64,000 nt of DNA from Drosophila miranda. Taxonomy: Eukaryota; Arthropoda; Insecta; Diptera; Drosophilidae. Made by a program: the position numbers and the translations under genes. The stretch covers positions 7,051,249-7,115,248 of the forward strand of contig NW_022881603.1 of assembly GCF_003369915.1 (NCBI RefSeq), in the 5' to 3' direction. This document shows, piece by piece, positions 36,165-47,799 of this stretch (its first letter is position 1; each line of letters opens with the position of its first letter). The notes beneath the pieces were generated by a model. That model had not been told where the DNA came from and did no database searches. It saw nothing but the letters and a program-made list of their open reading frames with translations.

Positions 36165-38294
36165 AGTCAGCGTAGGCCCGAAGCCGCTTAAATGTTCCTA
36201 CCGGGCGGGAAAAAATAGTGCACCACGTGTGTACATAACCTCCCGGCGACCCCTAGTGGTATCGCCTCTCTTGTTCTTCTCGTGATTCGGCCTTACTGTT
36301 CCAAACGTTTATTTAAAGTGCAGTGGAGGCCAGCGTTTGTCTTATGTGCACGTTAGTGTCATTATGTAGGCTGAATGAAAACTGTAAGAGATGTGCTCAC
36401 ATACATATGTATACACCGCCCACTGAAAGCCACTGAGGCCAGTAAGATCCCACCGTGACTCGCATTCGCTTGAACCTCGCAGTCCGTTGATATGTCTGTT
36501 TTTGTGTAGTTGGATATACTTAGTGTTAATTGTAACAGAAAAAAAAAACCAGAAAAAAAACCCACCAACACATGGAAAGTTTGAAAATGCATTTGATAAA
36601 AGCTTAAAAGTTTGAGCTTAAAAGCGTCCGCTCGTCCGGGTCCCCTCCGCGAGCTTATGCCATGCAGCACGCGCTGTACGATTTTGTTTTTGGTTTGCAG
36701 GTAAAAGTTTAATGCACCCACACACAGCCACACGCCCAGCTCCGAAAGATCTTTCGCCGCGGGAACACAAACAAAAACTGAGTGAGCTTTATAATATACC
36801 AACAACATTAAATTTTATTCCCCCCCAAAATTCCGCGAGCGTGGCAAAAGCTTTGTTCTTTTTTGCTAGAGCTGTTTGTCGGTCGTTGACCTCACACTTT
36901 TAAAGTAGTCACAGCTGATTGGCCTTCTGCCTTTACAATACGCTTGGTAGAACGAATAGTATGTCCAACTACTCCCTGAAGCCGATGTGCTGGGACATGT
37001 GTACATATATTGCGCTATAGTATTATCTTTCTATCTAAGGAAAAATCATTAGTTTATATCGCACTATAAAATATCGTATATGCACTTATAACTATTTACA
37101 CTTATCGTATTTATTTATCTAAATATTCCCTAGTAATAATAGCTATATCTCTTGTGACGCTTTTCGTTCCTCCTTTTGTCCATTTAGCCTTGTCTTGGAG
37201 TTCTCGGTTAGTGTTTCTTTTTTCTTGTAACATGAATATAGTATCTGAATATAGTTTCTAATAAAATGATTGTTAAGATGAATATGTGCTAGACGTTACC
37301 GCAGTTGGGGGAACCATGCCGCTCTTGAGCGAAATAGGATGACCAATACCGGACACTCCAGGGATCCTGATATTATTATTGGCTCTTTCAGGATCATGGT
37401 AGGGTGGGCGTGGAACGACTCCGTGCCAGCAAAACAGAGATGTCCGCCGCGGTGGTAGATCCCTACTCCTTCTCTGCACTATCTTTGCCCCACTATACTT
37501 TCCGTACCCCTAACGATCCTTTCCTTGTCTGTCCCCCTCCCATTCCCAAAAAGAGTACGCGAATTTTAATAAAATAATACCAGCAGGAGCGAAGCAACCT
37601 AACTGGAGGGTTACCCCAAAGGACCCATCCCCATTTCCGACCAGAGATCAGCCGTGGAAGCGAGCGCGTACTCCTTCTCAGTTAGCCGACCACCAGCTTC
37701 ATCGTGCGAAGATTCTCTTCGTTACTCGTTACAGTAATAATTATTTTATTTGGCGCCCAACGTGGGGCCGAAAGGCCTGAAGGTCAGGTTTGACGTAATT
37801 GTAAACGTTACAAAGCGGAGTTACGTTAACTTATATGGTTGTGTGTGACCCCAGCCAAACTTGACCCCGAAGCAGAAAAATTGTTGAGTGCATAGTCATG
37901 CACTGGCTTAAGACTTTTGTTCCCTGTTTCCCACCCCCCTTCCTTAAAGCCTTCCTTTTGTCCTGGAATTGGATCCTGTGATGGTGGATGCTTATTAGTT
38001 TCCGATAACGGTTAGCCCGCATCGGAGTATGATCCATAACCCTTGCTCGATGGTAAGCTGCTCTGGAATCGATAATAGCTTCACCATAGCTTTATTGCCG
38101 AGCAGTATATGCCAAAGCAGTGAAATCTAGATGGATTCACTGGTATGTGGAAGTTGGCTGGACACAGGGTTATTAGTGGAGTAAATCTACGACCTGCCGC
38201 TATACAGAAGCATATTAGTGAATACATTTGCCCGTATCCCTTGGAAATTGACATGTACCTTGGGTAGCTTTGGTTCAGTTGTCGCCGGAGTCAG
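36165..38294 (+). repeat. Second copy of LTR 3' part plus leader (internal tandem duplication)
   Basis: Sequence from AGTCAGCGTAGGCCCG at 34,021 through the leader to 36,170 is repeated here, with the LTR part ending at 37,733. The junction has AGTCAG microhomology. The copies differ by small changes such as a deletion near 37,886. Confidence 0.88.
37751..37768 (+). promoter_or_regulatory. Primer-binding site 2 of element 2
   Basis: The identical 18-nt tRNA-Lys site, 17 nt after the duplicated LTR end. Confidence 0.75.
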
Positions 38295-38926
38295 CTAGAA
38301 GAATCAAAATTATTTTTTGTTGCCGCTCAACTCGAATCGGGGTTATTAGGGTGCCTCCGTCTTTTGTTTCTCTCTCTACTTTCTAGTGATTGGTCTATTC
38401 GTGCGCCGATTTATACAGCAGGTTATCGCCGGCCGAACGTGGTTCCCCTGGTGCTGGTGCGTTTCTTCGTGCTACGTTTCCGGCCCGGACCGATAATGGC
38501 TGCGAAAAAGGTATAGGTCGTAGCACGCAGAGACTATTACAAACTCCCCGTAACCGCTTCGGTAATGTTTCCTCGATGGGCGGCTGACGAACACCGTCGT
38601 GATCCTGGTATGGGCACGCGGGCAAGAACGTCGTCCGTCCCTATGTTTAGGCGTTCGCCGCAGACAGGAAGGGGCCTAGAGCTACTACTTGGGTCACGAT
38701 TGCCGAAGATACCTTTTCTTTATTTCCCCCTTTTTCGCTCTACCACGCATAGTTATTGGCAACCTTTCGGAGGGAAAGGGTTGCATGGTTTCCCCCAAAA
38801 TCTCTCTATCAAAGATCGTTTTTTTTGCTTTCCCCGTTATTATTGTTTCTTTTTTTGTTAATATTTGTCTGAACTAGATTTATAGGAACGTGCTTAAAGC
38901 TAGTTAATATATAGGATAACTTTACA
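38295..38926 (+). other. Unique part of element 2 leader before gag
   Basis: Non-coding as far as can be seen. A T-rich stretch near 38,818-38,860 precedes gag. Confidence 0.5.
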
Positions 38927-40546
38927 ATGCCGGTAGACCGAAGCCCGGATTATAGGATTCAGCCAAAAGAGAGCGAAACCTTTTGCTGTGTATGCACGCA
39001 AGAAGTCGAATACCCAGGCCAACTATTAGCTACCAGCTGTAACCATTATTTCCATCACACCTGCTTTAGTGCACGTTCAGGAAATAAGAAAGTCTGTCCA
39101 GTGTGCAGAACTGCGCTGAGCAAATCGAACCTTAATTTGGCAGAAGAACTAGAAGCAGCTCAAGCCTCAGGCAGCCAACCAGGGGCAGTTGCAGTGACCA
39201 GATCCCGTTCGAAAACACTTAAATCACAGCAAAACCAATTATCCGCTGCCAATATGCAGAGTGGGGTCCGAAGTGTTAGCCAACCCGAAGGGCCTAGTGT
39301 GTCCGGTCCAATGGCCGCTCCAGATCGTCCTAGAGGCCAACCGCCAAACTCTGCGGCAGCAGTGGTGTCAGCTTCAGCAGCTCGAACGGGTCTGCCAGCC
39401 ACGGATGGTAGCTTGCAACAGACCATTGCGGACGCAGTGACAGCCGCACTAGCACAGCACACTCAAATGCTAGCTAACGCGATTGAAGCGGGGTTTCAAA
39501 GATTGTCGCTCCAGAATGCAGCTCCAGTTCCAACGGAAAGGGTACACCCAGCCCATAGGCAGTCCTCTCCCGTTAGGTCAAATCAATCCTTTGAGCAACT
39601 CTTTAGGTTATCCGCCAGGGAAAACGCAGCATTGCCAAACTCAGCGTCCGAGCGACCGACTAACTTGTCAGCCCCACCCGAGTCGCAGCAATCACATCAG
39701 TTGCGCGCGGATCGGATTAGCCAGATAATCGCGAACTGGAAGTTGAGATTCTCAGGGCGCTCCTCTATGTCAATAGATGATTTTTTGTATCGCGTCGAAG
39801 CTCTGACCAGCCAGACATTAGATAGCAATTTTGAATTGTTATCTCGCTACGCGAGCAACCTGTTCGAAGGAAGCGCGGGTGAATGGTACTGGAGGTATCA
39901 TAAAAGCGTACCAAGAGTGCGCTGGATTGATCTCTGTATTGCTCTGAGATCGCAGTTTTCGGACGGCAGAACAGATTTAGAAATCAGAACCGCGATCACC
40001 CAGAGGAAGCAGAAAGTCAACGAACCGTTTGACAGTTTTTATGAGGCCATAGTGGCGCTTGCAGACAAGCTCGTGCAGCCGATGACCGAGCAGTCCTTGT
40101 TAGAGGTGTTGCGAGCAAATCTGCTCAATGAGATACAACATGAGATTTTATATGTGCCCATACCGAACATTGTGCAGTTGCGACATTGAAAGGTTGAAAG
40201 GTTCATCGAAAATACTGCTAAGCCAATCCCGGCTACTCGACGATTTGTTCCACGCAATCAGGTGAACGAAATGTCCATCCAGACAGAAGGTCTGGCAGAA
40301 GCCGATTCGGAAGAAGCTGACGCTTTTGATATCGACGCGATGACGCTTTCTTGCTGGAATTGCAATAAACAAGGCCACCGATATCAAGAGTGCGAAGCAG
40401 AGCGTAAAGTATTCTGTTATGGATGTGGTAAGCGGGACACATATAAACCATCGTGCCAAAAATGTAGCTCGTCAAAAAACGAGTTGGCTCGGGCACCGAT
40501 ATCGAGTGCACGCAAGTTAGTGTCGAAGGCAACGAATACGGAGTAA
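38927..40546 (+). pseudogene. gag: Element 2 gag with N-terminal RING-H2 finger (one in-frame TGA)
   Basis: ATG at 38,927 (MPVDRSPDYR). Residues 20-60 form C-X2-C-X14-C-X-H-X2-H-X2-C-X10-C-X2-C, a complete RING-H2 pattern typical of ubiquitin ligases. A Gln/Ser/Ala-rich linker follows, then a retrotransposon-gag domain (DDFLYRVEAL to GEWYWRY). At the end lie a zinc knuckle (CWNCNKQGHRYQEC) and a second Cys cluster (CYGCGKRD..CQKC). TGA at 40,187-40,189 interrupts the frame, which then continues to 40,546. A RING in a gypsy Gag is unusual. E3 activity is only an inference. Confidence 0.85.
40474..40480 (+). promoter_or_regulatory. Candidate -1 frameshift heptamer A-AAA-AAC, element 2 gag-pol
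   Basis: In gag the codons are TCA AAA AAC, so the heptamer is in the correct phase. A -1 slip enters the frame that is open through the protease ORF to 41,145. CTCG/CGAG and GCAC/GTGC pairings downstream could form structure (not computed). Confidence 0.65.
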
Positions 40547-43500
40547 CCGGGGCTACGTCAAGCTCACTCCCCCTACCTCCTGACATGATAACGACCACTA
40601 TGATACCAGTACAGGACGACGATCAGGAAACGACCCCTGCGCCTAGCAAAACTCGAGACCGTAAGCGTAGGAAGCTGTTCCGCACGCAGAGTAAAAATGC
40701 GCGCAGAGCATTATTAGCCTCTGTTATTTGTAATATCACTGTCCTACGACCCTACGCCAATGTCACTCTGTTTGGCAAGACGATAAGTGGATTAATGGAC
40801 ACAGGCGCCTCAATCAGCTGCCTTGGGGGTAAATTTGCAGAAGAGTTATCTCGAACAAACCCTGAGGTCAAGCCGATGAAGTCAGCCGTGCGAACCGCAG
40901 ATGGGAAAAAGCAAGTTATTCTAGGTAGGATCTCCACACTCATTTGCTTTCGTGGAAATTCCAAACGAATATGCCTTTATCTTGTACCATCGTTATCGCA
41001 GGAGTTATATCTAGGAATAGACTTTTGGAGAAGCTTTAATCTACTGCCGTTCTTCTTAATGAGCAAAGCGAATAACAACAGTTTGGCGGCTATAAACTTT
41101 GACAACCCGAAAAATTTATATACGAAGAGTTGGACCGAATGTTAGGCCTTGGGGTGATTGAAGAATCAGATAGCCCGTGGTCTTCCCCGGTAGTAATTGT
41201 GCGTAAGCCAGGTAAGGTTCGCCTTTGCCTTGATAGCCGGAAAGTTAACGGAGTAACAGTCAAAAATGCTTCCCCTATGCCCCTCATTGATGGCATTTTA
41301 AGTAGACTTCCAAAAGCGCAGTTCATTTCAAGCATCGATCTTAAAGATGCTTACTGGCAGATTCCGCTTACTCCAAGGGCTCGGGAGAAGACGGCTTTTG
41401 CTGTGCCTGGGAGGCCGCTATATTAATTCACGGTGATGCCGTTTGGTTTATGCAATGCCCCACAGACCATGTCCAAACTGATGGATAAAGTTATCTCACC
41501 ATCTTTGCGAAATGAGATTTTCATTTATCTCGACGACTTATTGGTGATTTCGGAGTCCTTCGAGAAGCACATGTCCGTGTTGAAAGCGCTGGCCGACCGA
41601 CTGTCTCAAGCTGGACTGACGATAAACGTAGAGAAGAGCAAATTTTGCCTGAAGGAAGTGAAATACCTGGGCCACGTGATAGGGTATGGGATGATACAAA
41701 CGGATCCCGAAAAAGTTGCTGCTATTCGGGAGTTTCCAGTGCCACGATCGGTGAAGCAAGTGCGACGATTTTTGGGAACCAATGGATGGTACCATAAATT
41801 TATTAAAACCTATGCCGGAATTTCTGCCCCAATATCATATACACTAAAGCAACGTCGATCGTTTGTATGGACCAACGAAGCGCAAAGGGCGTTTGAAAGT
41901 TTAAAAGACCAAATGTGCGAGGCACCAGTCCTACATAGCCCCGACTTTACCATTCCATTTGCCATTCATTGCGATGCCAGCCACACCGGAGTTGGCGGCG
42001 TGTTAATGCAAACGGATAGCGATGGTAATGACATCCCAATCGCATTCATGTCTCGCAAGCTGAATCAGTGTCAGCGAAACTATTCAGTCACGGAGAAAGA
42101 GTGTTTGGCAGCCATAATGTGTGTGAAGAAGTTTCGAGCTTATGTGGAAGGACACGAGTTCTCCATCCATACCGACCATGCATCATTGAAGTGGCTAATG
42201 TCACAATCGGACCTAAGTTCTAGATTGGCAAGATGGGCTCTCAAATTGCAGGGGTTCAACTTCAAAATTTTCCACCGCAAAGGTAGCCAAAATGTTGTCC
42301 CAGATGCTCTGTCGCGGGTGCACACCGAAGATCTATCGGCATTCAGCTGCGATGGATTGGTAGACCTGCAGTCTGATTGCTTCAAGTCGGCAGAATATTT
42401 GGAACTAATTCGAAAAATTAAAGGCAACCAGACACAGATGCCAGACATAAAGGTGATCGATAATCTCATATATCGGCGAGCAGAACACGCGGCTGCTGAT
42501 CAGATCGCTGACGACCTGTGTTGGAAGCTGTGGGTTCCAACGGAGCTGGTGTCCGATGTACTAAAACAGAGTCACGAACAGTCGCTAGCAGCTCATAGCG
42601 GCATTAATAAAACGTTGGAGAGAGTTCGACGTTATTATTATTGGCCAAGTTTAGTAACCGATGTGAGAGCGTTCATAAACAGCTGTTCGGTCTGCAAGTG
42701 CACCAAGTACCCGAATCGTTCGTTACGACCCCCATTAGCTCCAGTGAAGGAAACTCAACGAGTGTTTCAGAAGTTGTTTGTGGATTTCCTGGGTCCGTAT
42801 CCACGAAGCAAATCCGGAAATATCGGTATCTTCGTTGTTTTGGACCATCTTTCAAAATATCCGTTTTTAAAACCCGTAAAGAAATTTACAGCGGAGGCGA
42901 TAACTCGATTCATGGAAGAGGACCTATTCCATTGCTTCGGGGTACCCGAAGTGGTTGTGTCCGACAATGGAGTACAATTTAAGTCCCATCACTTCAATTC
43001 GCTGTTGAAAAAGTACAATGTGCAGCATTTTTATACGGCTGTGTACGCACCTCAAGCCAACGCATCGGAACGCGTTAACAGATCCGTTATTGCCGCCATT
43101 AAAGCTTACATCAAGCCAGATCAAACTAATTGGGATGAGCAGCTTAGTTCTATTAGTTGTGCCTTACGATCTAGTCTGCATTCAGCCCTAAACGACAGCC
43201 CCTATCGGGTTGCATTTGGACAGCACATGATCACCAATGGAGACACCTATCAGCTCTTACGAAATTTGCAGGTTTTAGAAGATCGTACCGTGAGTTTTGG
43301 CCGGGAAGATTCGTTTGATGTGATTCGAAAAACAGCCCAACGAACAATACAAAAACAACACCAACGAAACGAACAGCAGTACAACCTTCGAAGTCGTGAA
43401 GTGGCGTTCAAAGTTGGCCAGGAGGTCTACAGACGCAACTTTCAGCAGAGCAATTTCGTTAAAGGTTTCAGCGCAAAACTAGCTCCTACTTTTGTAAAAG

Positions 43501-43598
43501 CTAGAATAAAACGTAGGCTTGGTCACAGTTATTACGAGTTGGAAGATCCCCAAGGTAGACTTATCGGAAAATACCACGCTAAAGACATAAAGCAGTGA
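40480..43598 (+). pseudogene. pol: Element 2 pol (PR-RT-RH-IN), broken
   Basis: Protease has GLMDTGASISCLG near 40,790 and ends GIDFWRSFNLL. Then some 60 residues present in element 1 (the TEELEKVKKEF region) are missing, and the frame shifts near 41,110. RT starts LGVIEESDSPWS and has SIDLKDAYWQI. TAA at 41,424-41,426 replaces the Gln before FTVMPFGLCN (CAA to TAA). YLDDLLVIS is near 41,528. RNase H follows, then integrase with HEQSLAAHSG/CSVCKCTK and the DDE motifs VDFLG, VSDNGVQF and NASERVNR. It ends KYHAKDIKQ at 43,598. Residues are otherwise well conserved, indicating fairly recent activity. Confidence 0.92.
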
Positions 43599-43679
43599 CC
43601 ATCCTAATACAGGTTAACGGTTTTCCTCCAAGCGTCTATCACCCTTTGATGTGATTAACACCAAAGTGTGCTCTTGGCC

Positions 43680-43688
43680 GGGGGGATT
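43680..43688 (+). promoter_or_regulatory. Polypurine tract of element 2
   Basis: GGGGGGATT lies directly before the 3' LTR TGTAGTGG and is the expected primer for plus-strand DNA. Confidence 0.7.
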
Positions 43689-46292
43689 TGTAGTGGTCGC
43701 TTGTCGGGCGGATAGGAAAGCATATTTGTGTTCTTCGCCTGAAAGTATGCCCGATGGTATTTTTACAATTTATATATTTATGTATATAATATATATATAA
43801 ATATATTTATATATGTTATATTATTTATACAAGTATATATCACACCTCACCGAGATACTTATTAATTATTAAGTTTAGTCCCCATAGTTAGTGTATAGTT
43901 AGGTTGGCTTAATTTCTTGTTGTGGTGTTACATGTTAAATGTTCCTGGTCGTGTGAGGGCTAGCGCCATCTAGGCTTGACATTAAGAATATGCTTAAAAA
44001 CGAACAAAAAAAATCTCCCCACCATGTCCATAACCATTCAAGGTGAATGGCGAAGGATCGTGCAAAGGCAGATCCAGAGAACAAAATTTTTGTTGGTCAG
44101 TAGATCCGCCCAAATCTTTCTTTCTCCTCGTGGCCGTACAAGCAATCAGTTGCGCGGTGAGAAAAAAAATAATAAAAATAAAATTAAACCGCCGTAAATA
44201 ACCGTGGTGTGAAACCAAAGTGCACTCGATCGGGAAAAAAGAACCCAAGAAAGCAGATTGGGCTCTAATCGAAAACGTGAGTACCGGCCTTCGACAGTGC
44301 TAGGAGCCTCGAAGTTAGATTTTCCGACTTTTTCTGTAGTTTCCGCTTGGAGGTGAGCAGACCCAACACAAAAAAAAAAAAACACCTGGAGAAAGAAGGA
44401 ATTAGCACCTCAACCCCATCCCCCTATTTTCGCAGTGCCAGTTCCAACCGGGTAAATATGTGCATGGAGTAACTGTTAGAAAATGTAGCCTGATCAGTAT
44501 TTTCAAATTCCACATTAGAATCGGCACTTAGTTTGGGAATTATCCAAAAGCTGCAGCCCGAGCTTTAAGCCCCCGCACTACGAACCAGCTGATCCACCAA
44601 GTCGCGGGCAGTGAACTTTGGCTGCGCGAGACGAGGACAGCCGTCTGAACGGGCTTAGTGCGGCGAAGTGGCGTAACCGTTTCGCATTCAAAACCGGGCC
44701 AAGAAACGGAAACCGGTGCTTGCAGTCAGCGTAGGCCCGAAGCCGCTTAAATGTTCCTACCGGGCGGGAAAAAATAGTGCACCACGTGTGTACATAACCT
44801 CCCGGCGACCCCTAGTGGTATCGCCTCTCTTGTTCTTCTCGTGATTCGGCCTTACTGTTCCAAACGTTTATTTAAAGTGCAGTGGAGGCCAGCGTTTGTC
44901 TTATGTGCACGTTAGTGTCATTATGTAGGCTGAATGAAAACTGTAAGAGATGTGCTCACATACATATGTATACACCGCCCACTGAAAGCCACTGAGGCCA
45001 GTAAGATCCCACCGTGACTCGCATTCCCTTGAACCTCGCAGTCCGTTGATATGTCTGTTTTTGTGTAGTTGGATATACTTAGTGTTAATTGTAACAGAAA
45101 AAAAAAACCAGAAAAAAAACCCACCAACACATGGAAAGTTTGAAAATGCATTTGATAAAAGCTTAAAAGTTTGAGCTTAAAAGCGTCCGCTCGTCCGGGT
45201 CCCCTCCGCGAGCTTATGCCATGCAGCACGCGCTGTACGATTTTGTTTTTGGTTTGCAGGTAAAAGTTTAATGCACCCACACACAGCCACACGCCCAGCT
45301 ACGAAAGATCTTTCGCCGCGGGAACACAAACAAAAACTGAGTGAGCTTTATAATATACCAACAACATTACATTTTATTGCCTCCCAAAATTCCGCGAGCG
45401 TGGCAAAAGCTTCGTTCTTTTTTGCTAGAGCTGTTTGTCGGTCGTTGACCTCACACTTTTAAAGTAGTCACAGCTGATTGGCCTTCTGCCTTTACAATAC
45501 GCTTGGTAGAACGAATAGTATGTCCAACTACTCCCTGAAGCCGATGTGCTGGGACATGTGTACATATATTGCGCTATAGTATTATCTTTCTATCTAAGGA
45601 AAAATCATTAGTTTATATCGCACTATAAAATATCGTATATGCACTTATAACTATTTACACTTATCGTATTTATTTATCTAAATATTCCCTAGTAATAATA
45701 GCTATATCTCTTGTGACGCTTTTCGTTCCTCCTTTTGTCCATTTAGCCTTGTCTTGGAGTTCTCGGTTAGTGTTTCTTTTTTCTTGTAACATGAATATAG
45801 TATCTGAATATAGTTTCTAATAAAATGATTGTTAAGATGAATATGTGCTAGACGTTACCGCAGTTGGGGGAACCATGCCGCTCTTGAGCGAAATAGGATG
45901 ACAAATACCGGACACTCCAGGGATCCTGATATTATTATTGGCTCTTTCAGGATCATGGTAGGGTGGGCGTGGAACGACTCCGTGCCAGCAAAACAGAGAT
46001 GTCCGCCGCGGTGGTAGATCCCTACTCCTTCTCTGCACTATCTTTGCCCCACTATACTTTCCGTACCCCTAACGATCCTTTCCTTGTCTGTCCCCCTCCC
46101 ATTCCCAAAAAGAGTACGCGAATTTTAATAAAATAATACCAGCAGGAGCGAAGCAACCTAACTGGAGGGTTACCCCAAAGGACCCATCCCCATTTCCGAC
46201 CAGAGATCAGCCGTGGAAGCGAGCGCGTACTCCTTCTCAGTTAGCCGACCACCAGCTTCATCGTGCGAAGATTCTCTTCGTTACTCGTTACA
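43689..46292 (+). repeat. Element 2 3' LTR (2,604 bp)
   Basis: Near-identical to the 5' LTR; scattered substitutions and small indels (for example near 36,410 and 44,970) distinguish the copies. It ends CTCGTTACA, followed by TCCC. Confidence 0.92.
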
Positions 46293-46300
46293 TCCCATAG

Positions 46301-46403
46301 CAATTTGAATGGCAAGTACTTCAAGGCCGAGGTGGACAATGTCCAGGGCATTTTCTGGGAGCAATGGTATAGTTTCAGATCTCTGAGATCTGTCAGATGC
46401 TAG
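46301..46403 (+). pseudogene. Fibrinogen-related protein, exon 2 (C-terminal part)
   Basis: After CCCATAG the frame continues from exon 1 as SNLNGKYFKAEVDNVQGIFW, exactly the segment that follows the last Cys of a fibrinogen-like domain. It then reads EQWYSFRSLRSV. A one-base loss after this turns the usual basic/hydrophobic ending (another frame reads QMLVRPK) into RC-stop at 46,401-46,403. The exons are now 13.4 kb apart because of element 2. Confidence 0.8.
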
Positions 46404-46651
46404 TCCGTCCAAAGAGCCAAATGGAGCTGAACGATTTACCGAGGACCAAGCGTACAGTACCCCTAAAAATTTATTAAAATGAATCCCTCCATCAGCTCAA
46501 CACACACGAATGCCCATTATTTTTAATAATTTACGCGTATTATGTTTGTTTCTAGAGGCTTTAAGAGCATTGTTAAACCAGATAAATCTCAATACGAAGC
46601 CGAGCGCCAAACGCCGAACCCCATTCGTCTTTGTTATTTACTCTTCCGACG

Positions 46652-46694
<43 letters not shown>
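46652..46694 (+). repeat. Homopolymer of 43 C
   Basis: An uninterrupted run of C. Natural runs of this length are rare, and it may be an assembly or sequencing artefact. Confidence 0.9.
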
Positions 46695-46695
<1 letters not shown>

Positions 46696-47344
46696 CCACC
46701 ATTCGACAGTTGATTAGCTTTCGATTTTTCGCCCTCTCCTCTCCCGGGTACAATAATTACTTCGTTACAGTTCACTGCAGTTCGCTGCTCTAGACATTTG
46801 TTTATTCGCGCACAAGTGATTAGTGCAATTAATTCTCATTTTCATTTTCATTTTCATTTGTGCTCGCATTTCGTTCGCTGTTGCAACAATTTAATGAAAT
46901 CTAATTGAGCTCTGACTCTGGTCTTGAAGTGCTTCTATGGGCCTGGTCTGGTCTGCCCCCACCATTTGTCACTTGCACTTTTATTGCCGAGGGACCGCTG
47001 TGGGAGTGGAGAAACTCAATTGGAGTAAATAAAGGCTTGACAAATTAGCCAAAGTCGAGGCATAAAATATAAATGAATATCGATGCGACGGAGGATTTAT
47101 GGTCTGAGAAGAACAATTTTAAATTGAGTTTATTCCAGTTTCAGACAGAATACACCCCCTCCAACTGGTTGTTTCCACTTCAAAATAACTGAAGAGAACA
47201 CTTATGTACATTTACAGTGCACATATGTGCATTCGATTCATTCCATATGTGCATATGTAAATTAAATAACTGCGGTAGCGGATTGTGTTTTTAAAAAGTT
47301 TTTATTTTACTTCTAACTTCACTGATATAGATTTAAGTAGAGGG

Positions 47345-47503
47345 TCACAAAGGATTCCGGACAAAGGGTTTGCGCGATCTCAATTTTAGCTGGACTTTGC
47401 GGTGTCGCTTCTGGATCAAGACTGACTTGAACTTTCTGATCTTTGCATCGTTGATCCCTTTCGGGAATAGTTTTTCTATAAACATTTCAATTGATTTCGG
47501 CAT
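47345..47503 (-). CDS. Possible small basic protein (52 aa), uncharacterised
   Basis: ATG at 47,503 to TGA at 47,345. The product starts MPKSIEMFIEKLFPKG and has 16 Lys/Arg in 52 residues. An AATAAA-like signal lies ~40 nt downstream (TTTATT near 47,300 on the plus strand). I do not recognise it. It could equally be chance, or part of an errantivirus-like LTR. Confidence 0.25.
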   Translation of the reverse strand: MPKSIEMFIEKLFPKGINDAKIRKFKSVLIQKRHRKVQLKLRSRKPFVRNPL

Positions 47504-47690
47504 CCCGAGTATTGGATTTCGTCATCCAAAGAGAGAACTGTAAAATGCCTAAAGTGCAGGATCTGCAGAAAGCCGGGAGTGAGATTGTTTATGAGAAGCC
47601 GGGTGTGGGCAATCATTGGTTTTCCATTTAGGCGAGTGTCAAAGATTGGGATTGCGGCGGGAGCCCTTGAGATTGTACATCTTAGAAATC

Positions 47691-47789
47691 AATTAGGCGG
47701 AGGCCCAAGATTGAAATTGTTTTCGTTTTGGAAAGCCAAAGATTGTTTACAACTCGTATAAGAGCTCAATAGAATTGGGTACGTTAACT
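47691..47789 (-). repeat. Start of errantivirus-like 3' LTR, copy 1
   Basis: AGTTAACGTACCC begins right after a GGGGGG purine tract (47,790-47,795). AGTTA starts are usual in this group. Its far end is not resolved, because 47,691 is also the breakpoint of the larger tandem duplication. Confidence 0.6.
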
Positions 47790-47799
47790 CCCCCCATTC

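Larger units (their letters stand above)
32986..46292 (+). mobile_element. LTR retrotransposon 'element 2', complete, Ty3/gypsy, RING-containing Gag
   Basis: Flanked by the 4-bp target duplication TCCC (32,982-32,985 and 46,293-46,296). It has 2.6-kb LTRs with TG...CA ends, a lysine-tRNA primer site, gag, pol and a purine tract. There is no env. Pol resembles element 1 closely in architecture and many motifs, so the two belong to one lineage. The size is inflated by a ~2.1-kb internal duplication. Single nonsense changes and an internal deletion make this copy non-autonomous. Confidence 0.92.
32920..46300 (+). other. FReD gene intron, expanded from ~70 nt by element 2
   Basis: GT at 32,920 and AG at 46,299-46,300. 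With element 2 and one TCCC removed, the intron is 70 nt, ending in the pyrimidine tract CCTCTTCCC and ATAG. That is a typical Drosophila short intron. TTAATAT near 32,970 may be the branch region. Confidence 0.8.
46404..47690. other. Mostly unique intergenic sequence with simple repeats
   Basis: Holds a 43-C run (46,652-46,694) and a CATTTT repeat near 46,838-46,858. The part from about 47,540 to 47,690 may be the rest of the errantivirus-like LTR, because its composition continues across 47,690. Confidence 0.4.

Noticed and set aside
46510..46793. Overlapping plus-strand frames encoding poly-proline
   Set aside because: They are created by the 43-C run.
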